DNA of 64,000 bases from positions 8,115,001 through 8,179,000 of the forward strand of contig NZ_CP107783.1 of NCBI RefSeq assembly GCF_036345255.1, read 5' to 3'. This document shows positions 16,897-26,205 of this stretch, piece after piece (within the stretch, counting starts at the first letter, position 1; every line of letters begins with the position of its first letter). This stretch comes from Streptomyces sp. NBC_00569. GTDB lineage: Bacteria > Actinomycetota > Actinomycetes > Streptomycetales > Streptomycetaceae. The position numbers and the translations under genes were made by a program. The notes beneath the pieces were generated by a model. That model did not search any database. It was not told the DNA's origin and worked only from the letters and a program-made list of their open reading frames with translations.

Positions 16897-19889
16897 GGCT
16901 CCACCGGCTGCGGATCACCGCCTTCGGACCCTTCGGGGCGAGCCAGGAAGTCGACTTCGACGGCCTTTCCTCGGCGGGCCTCTTCCTGCTCCACGGACCG
17001 ACCGGCGCCGGCAAGACCTCCGTCCTCGACGCCGTCTGCTACGCCCTGTACGGCTCGGTCCCCGGCGTCCGGCAGGGCAGCGGCCAGGGCACGTCCCTGC
17101 GCAGCGACCACGCCGCGCCCGCCACCCGCACCGAGGTCACCCTCGACCTCACCGTCGCGGGACGCCGCCTGGAGCTGACCCGGCAGCCCCCGTGGGAACG
17201 CCCCAAGAAGCGTGGCACGGGCACCACCATGGACAAGGCCCAGAGCTGGCTGCGCGAGTACGACGCCACGGCGGGCACCTGGAAGGACCTCAGCCGCTCC
17301 CACCAGGAGATCGGCGAGGAGATCAGCCAGCTCCTCGGGATGAGCAAGGAGCAGTTCTGCCAGGTCGTCCTGCTGCCCCAGGGGGACTTCGCACGGTTCC
17401 TGCGGGCCGACGCCGAGGCCCGCGGCAAGCTCCTCGGCCGGCTCTTCGACACACGCCGCTTCGCCGCGGCCGAGCAGAGACTCGCCGAGCAGCGCCGCGC
17501 CGCCGAGAGCGAAGTGCGCGCGGCGGACGCCGAGTTGCTCGCCGACGCGCACCGCATGCAGCAGGCGGCGGGGAGCATCGTCGAACTGCCCGCCACCGAC
17601 GCGGCGCCCGGCGACCCCGGGCTCGCCGACTCCGTCCTCACGTGGGCCGCCGTCGCCCGCTCCACCGCCCGCGAGCGGCTCACCGTCGCGCACCTCGCCC
17701 TGACCGCCGCCGACGCGGCCCGCACCGAGGCGCAGCGCGAGCTGGCCGGCATGCAGGAAGTGCATCGGCTCCAGCGGCGGTTCGAGGAGGCGCGGGAGCG
17801 GGCCGAGCGGCTCGACGAGCGGGCGGACGAGCACCGGCGGGTCCAGGAGCGCATGCAGCGGGGCCGCAAGGCCGAGGCCGTCGCGCCCGCCCTCGCGCTG
17901 CGCGAGGCCGCGGAGACCGAACACCGCAGGGCCACGAGCGGGGACGCACGCGCGCGTGCCGTGCTGTCCGCGTCGTTCGACGGCGCCGGCGCGGCGGGTC
18001 TCGCCGCCGCCGCGCGGAAGGCGGCCGAGGAGCTGGGCGGCCTGGAGTCCGCCCGGCGCGCCGAACTGCGCCTGACGGAACTCGACGGGCAGCGCCGGGG
18101 ACTCGACCGTGAGGAGCGCGCCGACGACGAGCTGCTCCAGGACGCGGGCAACTGGCTCGCCGGCTGGGACGGCACCCGGGCCGCGCTCCAGGAAGCCGTC
18201 GAGTCCGCGCAGGAGGCGGCGACGCGCGCCGAGCACCTGGCGGGTCAACTGGAACCCGCGCAACAGAAGTTGGAGGCCGCCCGGCGTCGCGACCGGCTCT
18301 CCGGCGAGGCCGCCGACGCCCGGACGCGCACGCTGCGGGCCCGCGAGGAGGCCGCGGCCTCCCATGAGCTCTGGCTCGGCCTCAAGGAACAGCGGCTGAA
18401 CGGGATCGCGGCCGAACTGGCCGCGCAGCTCGTCCCCGGCGAGAGCTGCGCGGTGTGCGGATCCACCGAGCACCCCGACCCCATGCGCAAGACCGCGGAG
18501 CATGTCGGCCGCGACGCCGAGGAGTCAGCCCTCGCCGCGTACCGCCGCGCGGACGAGGCGCGCAGCGAGCAGGAGAGCCGGCTCGCCGCGGTGCGTGAGT
18601 CCCTCGCCGCCGCGACGGCCGCCGCCGGAGAGACATCCGCCCTGGAACTCGCCGACGCGGCCGAGGAGTTGCGCGTCCGACACGCCGAGGCTCGCGACCT
18701 CGCCTCCGGACTGCACGCCGCACGTGAGGCCCTCGGGCAGGCCGAGGGCGAGCACGACCGCAGGCTCGCCGCACAGCAGGAAGCCGCACGTCGCGCCGTC
18801 GCCCGAGCCACCCTGCGCGAGAGCGTCGACCGGGAACAGGGCGTCCTGGAGCGCGAGTTGGTCCAGGCGCGCGGCTCGGAGGCCAGTGTGGGTGCGCGCG
18901 CCGCGCAGCTGGAGAGCCTCGCCGCGCAGCTCACGGCCGCCGCGGACGCGGCCCGGGCCGCCGACGAGTCCGCCGAGCGGCTCAAGGCCGCCGACGCGCG
19001 ACTCGCCGACGCGGCGTTCCGCGCCGGGTTCGACACGCCGGAAGCCGCGGCCGCCGCCCTCCTGGACGACGCCCAGCACAGGGACCTTCAACACCGGCTC
19101 GACGCCCGCCAGTCCGAGGAGGCCTCGGTGCGTGCCGTCCTGGCCGAGGGCGACACCGCGGCGGCGGCCCGGCAGTCGCCCGCCGATGTTCCCGCGGCGC
19201 AGCGCACTGCCGAGGCGGCCGACCGGAGGGTGCGCGACGCGGCCTCCGCGCGCGACGACGCGGACCGCCGCTGCACCGAGATCGACCGGCTCTCGGCCCG
19301 CTGCGCCACGGCCGTGCGACGGCTCGCGCCGCTGCGTGCCGCGTACGACCGAGTGGCGCGCATGGCGGGTCTGGCCGCCGGCACGTCCGCGGACAACGAG
19401 CGCAAGATGCGCCTGGAGTCCTATGTGCTCGCGGCCCGGCTCGAACAGGTCGCGGCGGCGGCGACCGCGCGACTGGCCCGCATGTCTTCCGGCCGGTACA
19501 CGCTGGTGCACTCCGACGGCCGTACGGGGCGCGGCCGTTCGGGCCTCGGCCTGCACGTCGTCGACGCGTGGACGGGGCGCGAGCGGGACACCGCGACACT
19601 CTCCGGCGGGGAGACGTTCTTCGCGTCGCTGGCCCTCGCCCTCGGCCTCGCGGACGTCGTCACGGAGGAGGCGGGCGGTGTCCGCCTCGACACCCTCTTC
19701 ATCGACGAGGGCTTCGGCAGTCTCGACGACCAGACCCTGGACGAGGTGCTCGACGTCCTGGACTCCCTGCGCGAGCGGGACCGCAGCGTCGGCATCGTCA
19801 GCCACGTCGCCGACCTGCGCCGCCGGGTGCACGCGCAGCTCGAGATCGTGAAGGGGCGGTCGGGGTCGGTCGTACGGCAGCGGACCTGA
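16893..19889 (+). CDS. sbcC: Exonuclease SbcCD, ATPase subunit SbcC
   Basis: 998 residues, Rad50-like SMC ATPase. Walker A GPTGAGKTS near residue 36; Q-loop region around SKEQFCQVVLLPQGDFARFL; two long Ala/Glu/Arg-rich coiled-coil stretches flanking the zinc hook CAVC (ESCAVCGSTEHPD, about residue 520); ABC signature LSGGETFFASLALALGLAD and Walker B TLFIDEGFGSLDD near residues 900-945. The start overlaps the sbcD stop by 4 bases. Drives the ATP-dependent DNA end processing of the complex. Confidence 0.95.
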   Translation: MRLHRLRITAFGPFGASQEVDFDGLSSAGLFLLHGPTGAGKTSVLDAVCYALYGSVPGVRQGSGQGTSLRSDHAAPATRTEVTLDLTVAGRRLELTRQPPWERPKKRGTGTTMDKAQSWLREYDATAGTWKDLSRSHQEIGEEISQLLGMSKEQFCQVVLLPQGDFARFLRADAEARGKLLGRLFDTRRFAAAEQRLAEQRRAAESEVRAADAELLADAHRMQQAAGSIVELPATDAAPGDPGLADSVLTWAAVARSTARERLTVAHLALTAADAARTEAQRELAGMQEVHRLQRRFEEARERAERLDERADEHRRVQERMQRGRKAEAVAPALALREAAETEHRRATSGDARARAVLSASFDGAGAAGLAAAARKAAEELGGLESARRAELRLTELDGQRRGLDREERADDELLQDAGNWLAGWDGTRAALQEAVESAQEAATRAEHLAGQLEPAQQKLEAARRRDRLSGEAADARTRTLRAREEAAASHELWLGLKEQRLNGIAAELAAQLVPGESCAVCGSTEHPDPMRKTAEHVGRDAEESALAAYRRADEARSEQESRLAAVRESLAAATAAAGETSALELADAAEELRVRHAEARDLASGLHAAREALGQAEGEHDRRLAAQQEAARRAVARATLRESVDREQGVLERELVQARGSEASVGARAAQLESLAAQLTAAADAARAADESAERLKAADARLADAAFRAGFDTPEAAAAALLDDAQHRDLQHRLDARQSEEASVRAVLAEGDTAAAARQSPADVPAAQRTAEAADRRVRDAASARDDADRRCTEIDRLSARCATAVRRLAPLRAAYDRVARMAGLAAGTSADNERKMRLESYVLAARLEQVAAAATARLARMSSGRYTLVHSDGRTGRGRSGLGLHVVDAWTGRERDTATLSGGETFFASLALALGLADVVTEEAGGVRLDTLFIDEGFGSLDDQTLDEVLDVLDSLRERDRSVGIVSHVADLRRRVHAQLEIVKGRSGSVVRQRT

Positions 19890-19916
19890 GCCCGGCCGTG
19901 GCTGCCCGGCGGCGGG

Positions 19917-20372
19917 TCAGTGGCCGAGCGGCCGCCGGGGGAGCGGGGACGAGTAGACCACGCTGGTCGTCACCGAGCCGAGCGCGCCGATCCTGCCGGA
20001 GACCTCCTCCAGGTGCTTCATCGAGCGCGCCGCGACCTTGATGACGAAGCAGTCGTCGCCGGTGACGTGGTGCGCCTCAAGGATCTCCGGCGTCACCTCG
20101 ACGAGGTCGTGGAACGGCTTGTAGTGCCCGTTCGGATAGCGCAGCCGTACGAACGCCAGGATGGGCAGGCCGATCCGCTCGGGGACGACCACCGCCGCGT
20201 ACCCCGCGATCACCCCGGCCTCCTCGAGGCGCTTCACCCGCTCGGTGACGGCGCTCGCGGACATGGAGACGGCCCGCGCGAGCTCGGCGTAGCTCGCCCG
20301 GCCCTCGCGCTGGAGGACGTCGAGTATGCGCCAGTCGGTGGCATCGGGGGTGTACGGGGATTCACCGGTCAT
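19917..20372 (-). CDS. Lrp/AsnC family regulator (divergent to rhodanese)
   Basis: 151 residues. N-terminal HTH at about residues 8-57 (DATDWRILDVLQREGRASYA, ELARAVSMSASAVTERVKRL) and C-terminal RAM/AsnC effector domain (VVVPERIGLPILAFVRLRYP, DDCFVIKVAARSMKHLEEV). Usual length. ATG 20372 is chosen because the family starts about ten residues before the HTH. It faces the rhodanese gene across 146 bases that contain two GATCGTCAC copies, so it probably controls that gene and itself. Confidence 0.9.
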   Translation of the reverse strand: MTGESPYTPDATDWRILDVLQREGRASYAELARAVSMSASAVTERVKRLEEAGVIAGYAAVVVPERIGLPILAFVRLRYPNGHYKPFHDLVEVTPEILEAHHVTGDDCFVIKVAARSMKHLEEVSGRIGALGSVTTSVVYSSPLPRRPLGH

Positions 20373-20421
20373 GTGGCAGGAATAGCAGGGACATCCCCGG
20401 CCGATCAAGAGGGATGCCGGG

Positions 20422-20448
20422 GATCGTCACTTCAGGAAGATCGTCACG
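20422..20448. promoter_or_regulatory. Direct repeat GATCGTCAC x2, candidate Lrp site
   Basis: GATCGTCAC at 20422-20430 and again at 20440-20448, 18 bases apart, i.e. about two helical turns, in the Lrp/rhodanese divergent region. Lrp-family proteins often bind several sites on one DNA face. Function inferred from position. Confidence 0.35.
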
Positions 20449-20518
20449 GACCGTAGATTTCTGGTCGAGGGCGGCACGGTCGTGCGGCCCGCAGCGATCC
20501 GCCAGGGAGGCCGACATC

Positions 20519-21004
20519 ATGACCGCGACCACCACCGTCACCCCCAACGCCGTGCTCCGTGTGCCCCCGGCATCCCCCGCCGCGGCCGCCGCCCACTTCG
20601 GCGCGAGCCTCGCCTTCCACGCCGACGTGTCCGACGTCGCCTCGGCGCTCGCCGCCGGCGGGGACCCGGGCTTCGTCGTCATCGACACCCGCTCCACCGC
20701 CTCGTGGGACCAGGGACACGTACCGGGCGCCGTCCACCTGCCCACCGCGCTCATCGCCGAGCAGGCCGGGCGGCTCCTCGACAAGGCGGTGCCCGTCGTC
20801 ACGTACTGCTGGGGCCCGGGCTGCAACGGCGGCGCGCGGGCGGCCCTCGCCCTCGCCGAACTCGGCTTCCAGGTCAAGGAGATGCTCGGCGGCTTCGAGT
20901 ACTGGGCGCGGGAGGGCTTCGCGTACGAGACGTGGGAGGGGCCCGCGCGGCGCGACGCCGACCCGCTGACGGCGCCGGTCGACTCGGACGACTGCGGCTG
21001 CTGA
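20519..21004 (+). CDS. Rhodanese-like sulfurtransferase
   Basis: 161 residues, single rhodanese domain at about residues 30-140: GFVVIDTRSTASWDQGHVPG (CH2A-like) and the active-site loop VVTYCWGPGCNGGARAALAL with the putative catalytic Cys in YCWGPGC. The C-terminus ends in a Cys-x-Cys pair (DDCGC). It would transfer sulfane sulfur to cyanide, thiols or a protein acceptor. ATG 20519 with GGGAGG upstream. Divergent Lrp-type regulator suggests control by an amino acid signal. Confidence 0.85.
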   Translation: MTATTTVTPNAVLRVPPASPAAAAAHFGASLAFHADVSDVASALAAGGDPGFVVIDTRSTASWDQGHVPGAVHLPTALIAEQAGRLLDKAVPVVTYCWGPGCNGGARAALALAELGFQVKEMLGGFEYWAREGFAYETWEGPARRDADPLTAPVDSDDCGC

Positions 21005-21024
21005 CAACGCGAGAGGGGACGCCG

Positions 21025-21057
21025 TGCGGGCGGTGGCTCCGACAGCCGCCGCCCGCA
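21025..21057. terminator. Bidirectional hairpin terminator
   Basis: TGCGGGCGG-t-GGCT pairs with AGCC-g-CCGCCCGCA around the loop CCGAC, between the convergent rhodanese and DUF885 genes. Confidence 0.7.
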
Positions 21058-21063
21058 AGGGAG

Positions 21064-22767
21064 TCACAGCTGGGACAGCTCGTCCACCAGGTCGTCGAGG
21101 CCGAGCGACCCCTGCGAGAGAGCCGCCATGTGCCAGGCCTTCGCGTCGAACGCGTCCCCGTGCCTGGCCTGTGCGTTGGCCCGGCCGAGCAGCCACGCGC
21201 GCTCGCCCAGCTTGTAGCCGATCGCCTGCCCGGGGATGGACAGATAGCGGGTCAGCTCGCTCTCCACGAAGTCCGCGGGCCGGCTGCTGTGCGCCCCGAA
21301 GAACTCCTGCGCGAGGCCGGGCGTCCAGCGCTCGCCCGGGTGGAACGGAGAGTCGGCCGGGATCTCCAGCTCCAGATGCATACCGATGTCGACGATGACG
21401 CGGGTCGCGCGCATCATCTGCGCGTCCAGATAGCCGAGCCGCTGCTCGGCGTCCGTGAGGAAGCCCAGCTCGTCCATCAGGCGCTCCGCGTACAGCGCCC
21501 ACCCCTCGGCGTTGGCGCTCACCATGCCGATGCTCGCCTGGTATCGGGACAGACTGTCCGCGACGTGCGTCCACTGCGCGAGCTGGAGATGGTGGCCGGG
21601 CACACCCTCGTGGTACCAGGTGGAGACCAGGTCGTAGACGGGGAACCGGGTCTGGCCCATCGTCGGCAGCCAGGTGCGCCCCGGCCGCGTGAAGTCCTCG
21701 GACGGCGCCGTGTAGTAGGGCGCCGCGGCGCTGCCGGCCGGGGCGATCCGGGACTCCACCTTGCGTACCCGCTCCGCGAGTTCGAAGTGGGTGCCGTCGA
21801 GGGCCTCGATCGCCTCGTCCATCACGCTCTGGAGCCAGCGCTGCACCTCCTCCACACCCTCGATGTGCGTACCGTGCTCGTCGAGGTGCGCGAGCGCCAC
21901 CCACGGGGTCGCCGCCCCGGGCAGGATCTTCTCCGCCTCGGTCCTCATCTCGCCGAGCAGGCGGTGGTACTCCGCCCAGCCGTACGCGTACGCCTCGTCC
22001 AGGTCGAGGTCCGTGCCGTTGTAGTAGCGCGACCAGCGGGCGTACCGCTCACGGCCCACCGTGTCGGCGGAGCCCTCGATCGCGGACGCGTACACGTCGC
22101 GCATCCAGTCGCGCAGCTCGGCGACCGCGGCCGTCGCGGCGGCGCCCGCCGCGTCCAGCTCGGCGCGCAGCGCGTCGGGCCCGTCCGCGGTGAAGTCCTC
22201 GAACCAGCCGCGCCCTTGGCCCGCCCACTCGGTGAGCTGCTCGATGAACGTGGCGGTGGGACGCGGTCCCCCGTGGAGCTTCTTCTCCAGGCCCAGCGAC
22301 AGCGTCTCGCGGTATCCGGCGAGCGCCCCCGGCACGGCGCGCAGCCGCTCGGCGACGGCCGCCCAGTCCGCGTCCGTCGTGGTCGGCGTGAGGGTGAAGA
22401 CCTCCCGCACGTTGTGCACGGGCCCGCCCAGGTTGGTGACGGCCCGAAGGTTCTCCTCCGCGTCGTGCACGGCGAGTTCGGCCATGAGCCGCTCCCGCAG
22501 GAGCCGCCCGCAACGGCGCTCGATCGCACTGTCGGCGCCGGGCCTGCGCTCGGCCTCGTCGAGCCGCGCGAGGGTCGCCCGCGCGAGATCGGCGAGGGCC
22601 TCCAGGCCGGCCGGTGAGAGATCGGGCAGCTTGCTGTGGCTCTCGGGCACGCCGAGGTAGGTGCCGGTGACGGGGTCGAGGGCGATGAGCTCGTCGACGT
22701 AGGCGTCGGCGACCTCGCGCGGGAGCGGTCCGGTGACGGCTGCTGCTGTGGCTGGCGAATCTGACAT
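21064..22767 (-). CDS. DUF885 family protein, putative metallopeptidase
   Basis: 567 residues, the usual size of DUF885 proteins. The block VSTWYHEGVPGHHLQLAQWT carries HEGxPGHH, which resembles an HExxH-type zinc site; a later EGWALYAERLMDELGFL block supplies conserved Glu residues, as in M3/M32-like peptidases. Cytosolic, with no signal peptide. The substrate is unknown. ATG 22767 (MSDSPATAAAV) is preferred over 22803. Probably co-transcribed after the Lrp gene, 35 bases upstream. Confidence 0.8.
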   Translation of the reverse strand: MSDSPATAAAVTGPLPREVADAYVDELIALDPVTGTYLGVPESHSKLPDLSPAGLEALADLARATLARLDEAERRPGADSAIERRCGRLLRERLMAELAVHDAEENLRAVTNLGGPVHNVREVFTLTPTTTDADWAAVAERLRAVPGALAGYRETLSLGLEKKLHGGPRPTATFIEQLTEWAGQGRGWFEDFTADGPDALRAELDAAGAAATAAVAELRDWMRDVYASAIEGSADTVGRERYARWSRYYNGTDLDLDEAYAYGWAEYHRLLGEMRTEAEKILPGAATPWVALAHLDEHGTHIEGVEEVQRWLQSVMDEAIEALDGTHFELAERVRKVESRIAPAGSAAAPYYTAPSEDFTRPGRTWLPTMGQTRFPVYDLVSTWYHEGVPGHHLQLAQWTHVADSLSRYQASIGMVSANAEGWALYAERLMDELGFLTDAEQRLGYLDAQMMRATRVIVDIGMHLELEIPADSPFHPGERWTPGLAQEFFGAHSSRPADFVESELTRYLSIPGQAIGYKLGERAWLLGRANAQARHGDAFDAKAWHMAALSQGSLGLDDLVDELSQL

Positions 22768-22802
22768 GCCGCCATCGTCGTACGGGGCGGGGGGCCGCGT
22801 CA

Positions 22803-23297
22803 TCAGGATTCACCGACGGCGTCGGCCGACGGGGGCAGGAGCGGGCCGCACTCCCACTGCTGGAAGATCAGCCGTGTCTCCACGCGCGCCACCTCGCGGC
22901 GCGCGGTGAACTCGTCGAGCACGAGCCGCTGGAGATCGGCGGTGTCGCGGACGGCGACATGCACCAAATAGTCGTCGGGGCCCGTCAGATGGAAGACGGA
23001 CCGCGCTTCCGGCAGTGCCCGGATCCGCTCCACGAACGGGCCGACCAGCTCGCGCCGGTGCGGCCGCACCTGCACCGAGAGCAGCGCCTGGAGCCCGCGG
23101 CCCAGCTTCGCCGCGTCGAGGCGCAGCTGATGCCCGAGGATCACGCCGGACCGGCGCAGCCGGGTCACGCGGTCGAGACAGGTGGACGGCGCGACACCGA
23201 CCTGCGCGGCGAGGTCCCGGTAGGTGATGCGGGCATCGTTCTGGAGGAGGCGCAGTATGTGCAGATCAACCGGATCGAGTACGACAGAATCGGCCAT
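22803..23297 (-). CDS. Lrp/AsnC family regulator (divergent to PLP lyase)
   Basis: 164 residues. HTH at about residues 8-57 (LDPVDLHILRLLQNDARITY, RDLAAQVGVAPSTCLDRVTR) and RAM domain (GRGLQALLSVQVRPHRRE, DYLVHVAVRDTADLQRLVLD). Relatives next to transsulfuration genes include the BkdR/DecR-like regulators that sense amino acids. Faces the cystathionine gamma-lyase-like gene at 60 bases, so regulation of that gene by this protein is likely. Leaderless start at ATG 23297. Confidence 0.9.
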   Translation of the reverse strand: MADSVVLDPVDLHILRLLQNDARITYRDLAAQVGVAPSTCLDRVTRLRRSGVILGHQLRLDAAKLGRGLQALLSVQVRPHRRELVGPFVERIRALPEARSVFHLTGPDDYLVHVAVRDTADLQRLVLDEFTARREVARVETRLIFQQWECGPLLPPSADAVGES

Positions 23298-23303
23298 CGG
23301 CCG

Positions 23304-23309
23304 AACGTA
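23304..23309 (-). promoter_or_regulatory. -10 element of Lrp gene (leaderless)
   Basis: TACGTT on the minus strand, 6 bases before ATG 23297. Confidence 0.45.
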
Positions 23310-23357
23310 GCACGGAGTTCGTCCGGCGAACCCCGGCCGATGTTCAGGCTGTCCTCC

Positions 23358-24569
23358 ATGGACCACGACCTGTACGCAGGGACGCGCCCGGGCCCCGCCC
23401 ACCGGCGGGCCCTGGCCACCGAAGCCGTGCACGCCGGCCGCGACGACCTCGCCGGACTCGGGCTGCACGCCCCGCCCATCGACCTGTCCACCACCTACCC
23501 GTCGTACGACAGCCGCGGCGAGGCCGCCCGCATCGACGCGTTCGCGGCGGACGGCGTCGTCGACGAGGGCCCGCCGGTCTACGCCCGGCTCGGCAACCCG
23601 ACCGTCGGCCGCTTCGAGACGGCGCTCGCCCGGCTCGAAGGGACCGAGAGCGCGGTCGCCTTCGCCAGCGGCATGGCCGCGCTGACCGCGGTGCTGCTCG
23701 TACGGAACGGTGCCGGGCTGCGCCACGTCGTCGCCGTCCGGCCGCTGTACGGATGCAGCGACCACCTGCTCACCGCCGGGGCCCTCGGTACCGAGGTGAC
23801 CTGGGTCGATCCGGCGGGCATCGCGGACGCGATCCGGCCCGACACCGGGCTCGTGATGGTGGAGTCCCCCGCCAATCCGACGCTCGCCGAACTCGATCTG
23901 CGGGCCGTGGCCCACTCCTGCGGAACGGTCCCGCTCCTCGCGGACAACACCTTCGCCACGCCGGTGCTCCAGCGGCCCGTCGAGCACGGCGCGCGGCTGG
24001 TGCTGCACAGCGCGACCAAGTTCCTCGGCGGGCACGGGGACGTCATGGGCGGGGTCGTTGCCTGCGACGAGGCGTTCGCCCGGCAGTTGCGTCAGGTGCG
24101 GTTCGCGACGGGCGGCGTGCTGCATCCGCTCGCCGGCTATCTGCTGCTGCGCGGCCTCGCGACGCTGCCGGTGCGCGTGCGGGCCGCGTCGGCGACGGCG
24201 GCCGAACTGGCGGCGCGACTGTCCCGGGACCCGCGCGTCGCGCGCGTGCACTATCCGCGGATCGGCGGCGCGATGGTCGCCTTCGAGACCGTGGGTGACC
24301 CGCACGAGGTGATCCGGACGGTCCGGTTGGTGACACCTGCGGTCAGCCTCGGCAGCGTCGACTCGCTCATCCAGCACCCGGCGTCCATCAGCCACCGCAT
24401 CGTCGACGCCTCCGACCGCAGGTCGGCCGGGGTGAGCGACCGGCTGCTGCGGCTGTCGGTGGGTCTGGAGGACGTCGAGGACCTGTGGGCGGACCTGGAC
24501 CAGGCCCTGGGGGAGCCGGGCGGCATCACGGGGCGTGCGACCGCGGCAGGCCTGCGGGTGCCTGAGTGA
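23358..24569 (+). CDS. Cystathionine gamma-lyase/synthase family PLP enzyme
   Basis: 403 residues of the Cys/Met-metabolism PLP family. [12 protein letters not shown] start, [66 protein letters not shown] and the PLP-lysine motif [19 protein letters not shown] (Lys near residue 222). Sequence alone does not separate cystathionine gamma-lyase, gamma-synthase and methionine gamma-lyase. Start ATG 23358. The divergent Lrp gene points to amino-acid-responsive control. Followed by a large inverted-repeat terminator. Confidence 0.85.
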   Translation: MDHDLYAGTRPGPAHRRALATEAVHAGRDDLAGLGLHAPPIDLSTTYPSYDSRGEAARIDAFAADGVVDEGPPVYARLGNPTVGRFETALARLEGTESAVAFASGMAALTAVLLVRNGAGLRHVVAVRPLYGCSDHLLTAGALGTEVTWVDPAGIADAIRPDTGLVMVESPANPTLAELDLRAVAHSCGTVPLLADNTFATPVLQRPVEHGARLVLHSATKFLGGHGDVMGGVVACDEAFARQLRQVRFATGGVLHPLAGYLLLRGLATLPVRVRAASATAAELAARLSRDPRVARVHYPRIGGAMVAFETVGDPHEVIRTVRLVTPAVSLGSVDSLIQHPASISHRIVDASDRRSAGVSDRLLRLSVGLEDVEDLWADLDQALGEPGGITGRATAAGLRVPE

Positions 24570-24582
24570 TGTAGAGCCGCCT

Positions 24583-24657
24583 GCCCGGACCGGCCGGTAA
24601 GAGGAGGGGACCGGTCCGGGCCGGCTCGCGTGGAGTCGGTCCCGGCCGGCCCGGTCC
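24583..24657. terminator. Complex inverted-repeat terminator
   Basis: GCCCGGACCGG (24583-24593) pairs with CCGGTCCGGGC (24611-24621). A second, competing pairing joins GGACCGG/GGGCCGG with CCGGCCC/CCGGTCC near 24640-24657. It separates the convergent PLP-enzyme and ACT-GNAT genes. Confidence 0.6.
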
Positions 24658-26121
24658 TCAGTGCTGTTCGGCCTGCTCGTACGCCGCGCGGGGCCCCTCG
24701 TACGGCAGCCGCGACCTGACCGGGGCCGCCTCCAGCCGAGCGGTGATCACCAGCGTGCCCTCCTCGATCTGGTAGTCGAGGGGCAGCCCGAGACCGCGCA
24801 TTGCCGCGACCATCCCGGTGTTGGACGCCTGGGTGACCGCGTACACGCTCTCGCAGCCCGCCTCGACCGCCATCGCCACCAGGCGGCCGAGCAGCTCGGT
24901 GCCGATGCCGCGGCGCTGCCAGTCGTCCTCGACGAGCAGCGCGATCTCCGTCTCGTCGCCGTCCCAGAGCAGATGCCCGAGGGCGACGATCCGGCCCGAC
25001 GCGGTCTGCGCGGCGAGCGTGCGGCCGAAGCGGGGGCTGAGCAGGTGGTTGAGGTAGCGGTCCGCGTCGCCTACGGGCCCGTGGTAGCGCTTGCCCAGCG
25101 TCGCGCGGGAGCAGCGCTCCTGCATCGCCTTGGCCGCCTCCACATCGTTCGAGTCGGCCCGGCGCACGGTGATCGCGTTGCCCTCGGGGAGCGTCAGGAC
25201 GTCCTGGCTGCGCGGGATGCGCGGGCCGAGCCGCGCGTCGAGCTCGACCAGGGCGCGGGCGCGCGCGAACTCGGTCGGCGTGAACGGCAGATACGGCCGC
25301 TCCACGGTGATCACGCCGCCTTCGGGGGCCCGGAGCCGTATCACGGTTCCTTCGAGCGCCCCCTCCACCGGTGCGCTCTCGGTCCTTCGGCCGCCCATTG
25401 TCGTGGCCGGCAGTGACCTGATGGTGCACCGCCCGAGCAACTGGCGCAACGCCAGCGGGAGTTCGGCGGCGTCCAGGGCGGTGCGCGTGGCGAGACCGAG
25501 GATGCGGGTGGGCGCGTCCACGAGGTCGTGGGCGTCGGCCCGCTCGATCCAGGTGCCACAGCCGCCGGCCTGGGCCACGACCCGGCTGAGTTCGGCGGTG
25601 GGCAGCTCCTGCGGCGCGCGCAGCAGGAACTCGTCCACGGTGCCCTCACCCAGGGGGTGTGTCTGGAGGCTCAGGATGTCGACCCGCAGCGGGGCGAGCG
25701 CGGTGCACAGCGACGCGAGCGACCCCGGCTCGTCACGGACCGTCGTCCGCATGCGCCACAGCGCGGTGGCCGCGGCCTGGTGCGTCGTCTGCGGGCCGGC
25801 GGCCGCGGGGACCTCTGTGTCGGGCTGTTCCGACTGCCCGGCGCGCTCCGAGGGGAGCCGCCGGGCGTCGGTATCGCCTGTCGGGGGTGCGTGGTTGTGG
25901 CGTCGTGCCCACCATGTGTGGAAGCCGGCCGTGGCGAGCAGCGCCACGGCCGAGACGGCGAGCAGCGCGGGGCCGTCGGGGCCGTGACCGACGAGGTTCG
26001 CCACGCCGTCCGCGACGGCCACGGCCGTGAACAGGGCGGCGAGCTCGACGACGTCGCGCCGCCAGTGGTGGACGGGGCGGCCGTTCCTGGTCCGCCTCAC
26101 ATCAGACATGTCTGGACTCAT
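24658..26121 (-). CDS. Membrane-tethered GNAT acetyltransferase with ACT-like domain
   Basis: 487 residues. Two membrane segments near residues 27-45 and 50-67 (VVELAALFTAVAVADGVANL; ALLAVSAVALLATAGFH); a linker; an ACT-like domain at about residues 125-205 (MRTTVRDEPGSLASLCTALA, LRVDILSLQTHPLGEGTVDE); and a C-terminal GNAT domain at about residues 325-470 with the acetyl-CoA loop DDWQRRGIGTELLGRL. An ACT sensor fused to GNAT suggests acetylation allosterically controlled by an amino acid; ligand and substrate are not readable. Start ATG 26121, with a second in-frame ATG at 26109 (MSDVRRTRNG). Confidence 0.75.
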   Translation of the reverse strand: MSPDMSDVRRTRNGRPVHHWRRDVVELAALFTAVAVADGVANLVGHGPDGPALLAVSAVALLATAGFHTWWARRHNHAPPTGDTDARRLPSERAGQSEQPDTEVPAAAGPQTTHQAAATALWRMRTTVRDEPGSLASLCTALAPLRVDILSLQTHPLGEGTVDEFLLRAPQELPTAELSRVVAQAGGCGTWIERADAHDLVDAPTRILGLATRTALDAAELPLALRQLLGRCTIRSLPATTMGGRRTESAPVEGALEGTVIRLRAPEGGVITVERPYLPFTPTEFARARALVELDARLGPRIPRSQDVLTLPEGNAITVRRADSNDVEAAKAMQERCSRATLGKRYHGPVGDADRYLNHLLSPRFGRTLAAQTASGRIVALGHLLWDGDETEIALLVEDDWQRRGIGTELLGRLVAMAVEAGCESVYAVTQASNTGMVAAMRGLGLPLDYQIEEGTLVITARLEAAPVRSRLPYEGPRAAYEQAEQH

Positions 26122-26205
26122 GCAGCCACTGTGAAGGAACCGTGTTGCGTGATCACGAACGCCTTGTGACCGATGAGTAAAGACTGCTTACGTCCCGTTT
26201 GTTGA

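Noticed and set aside
26104..26113. Palindrome AGACATGTCT at the start of the ACT-GNAT gene
   Set aside because: A 10-base palindrome largely made of coding sequence around an in-frame ATG; too short to support an operator.
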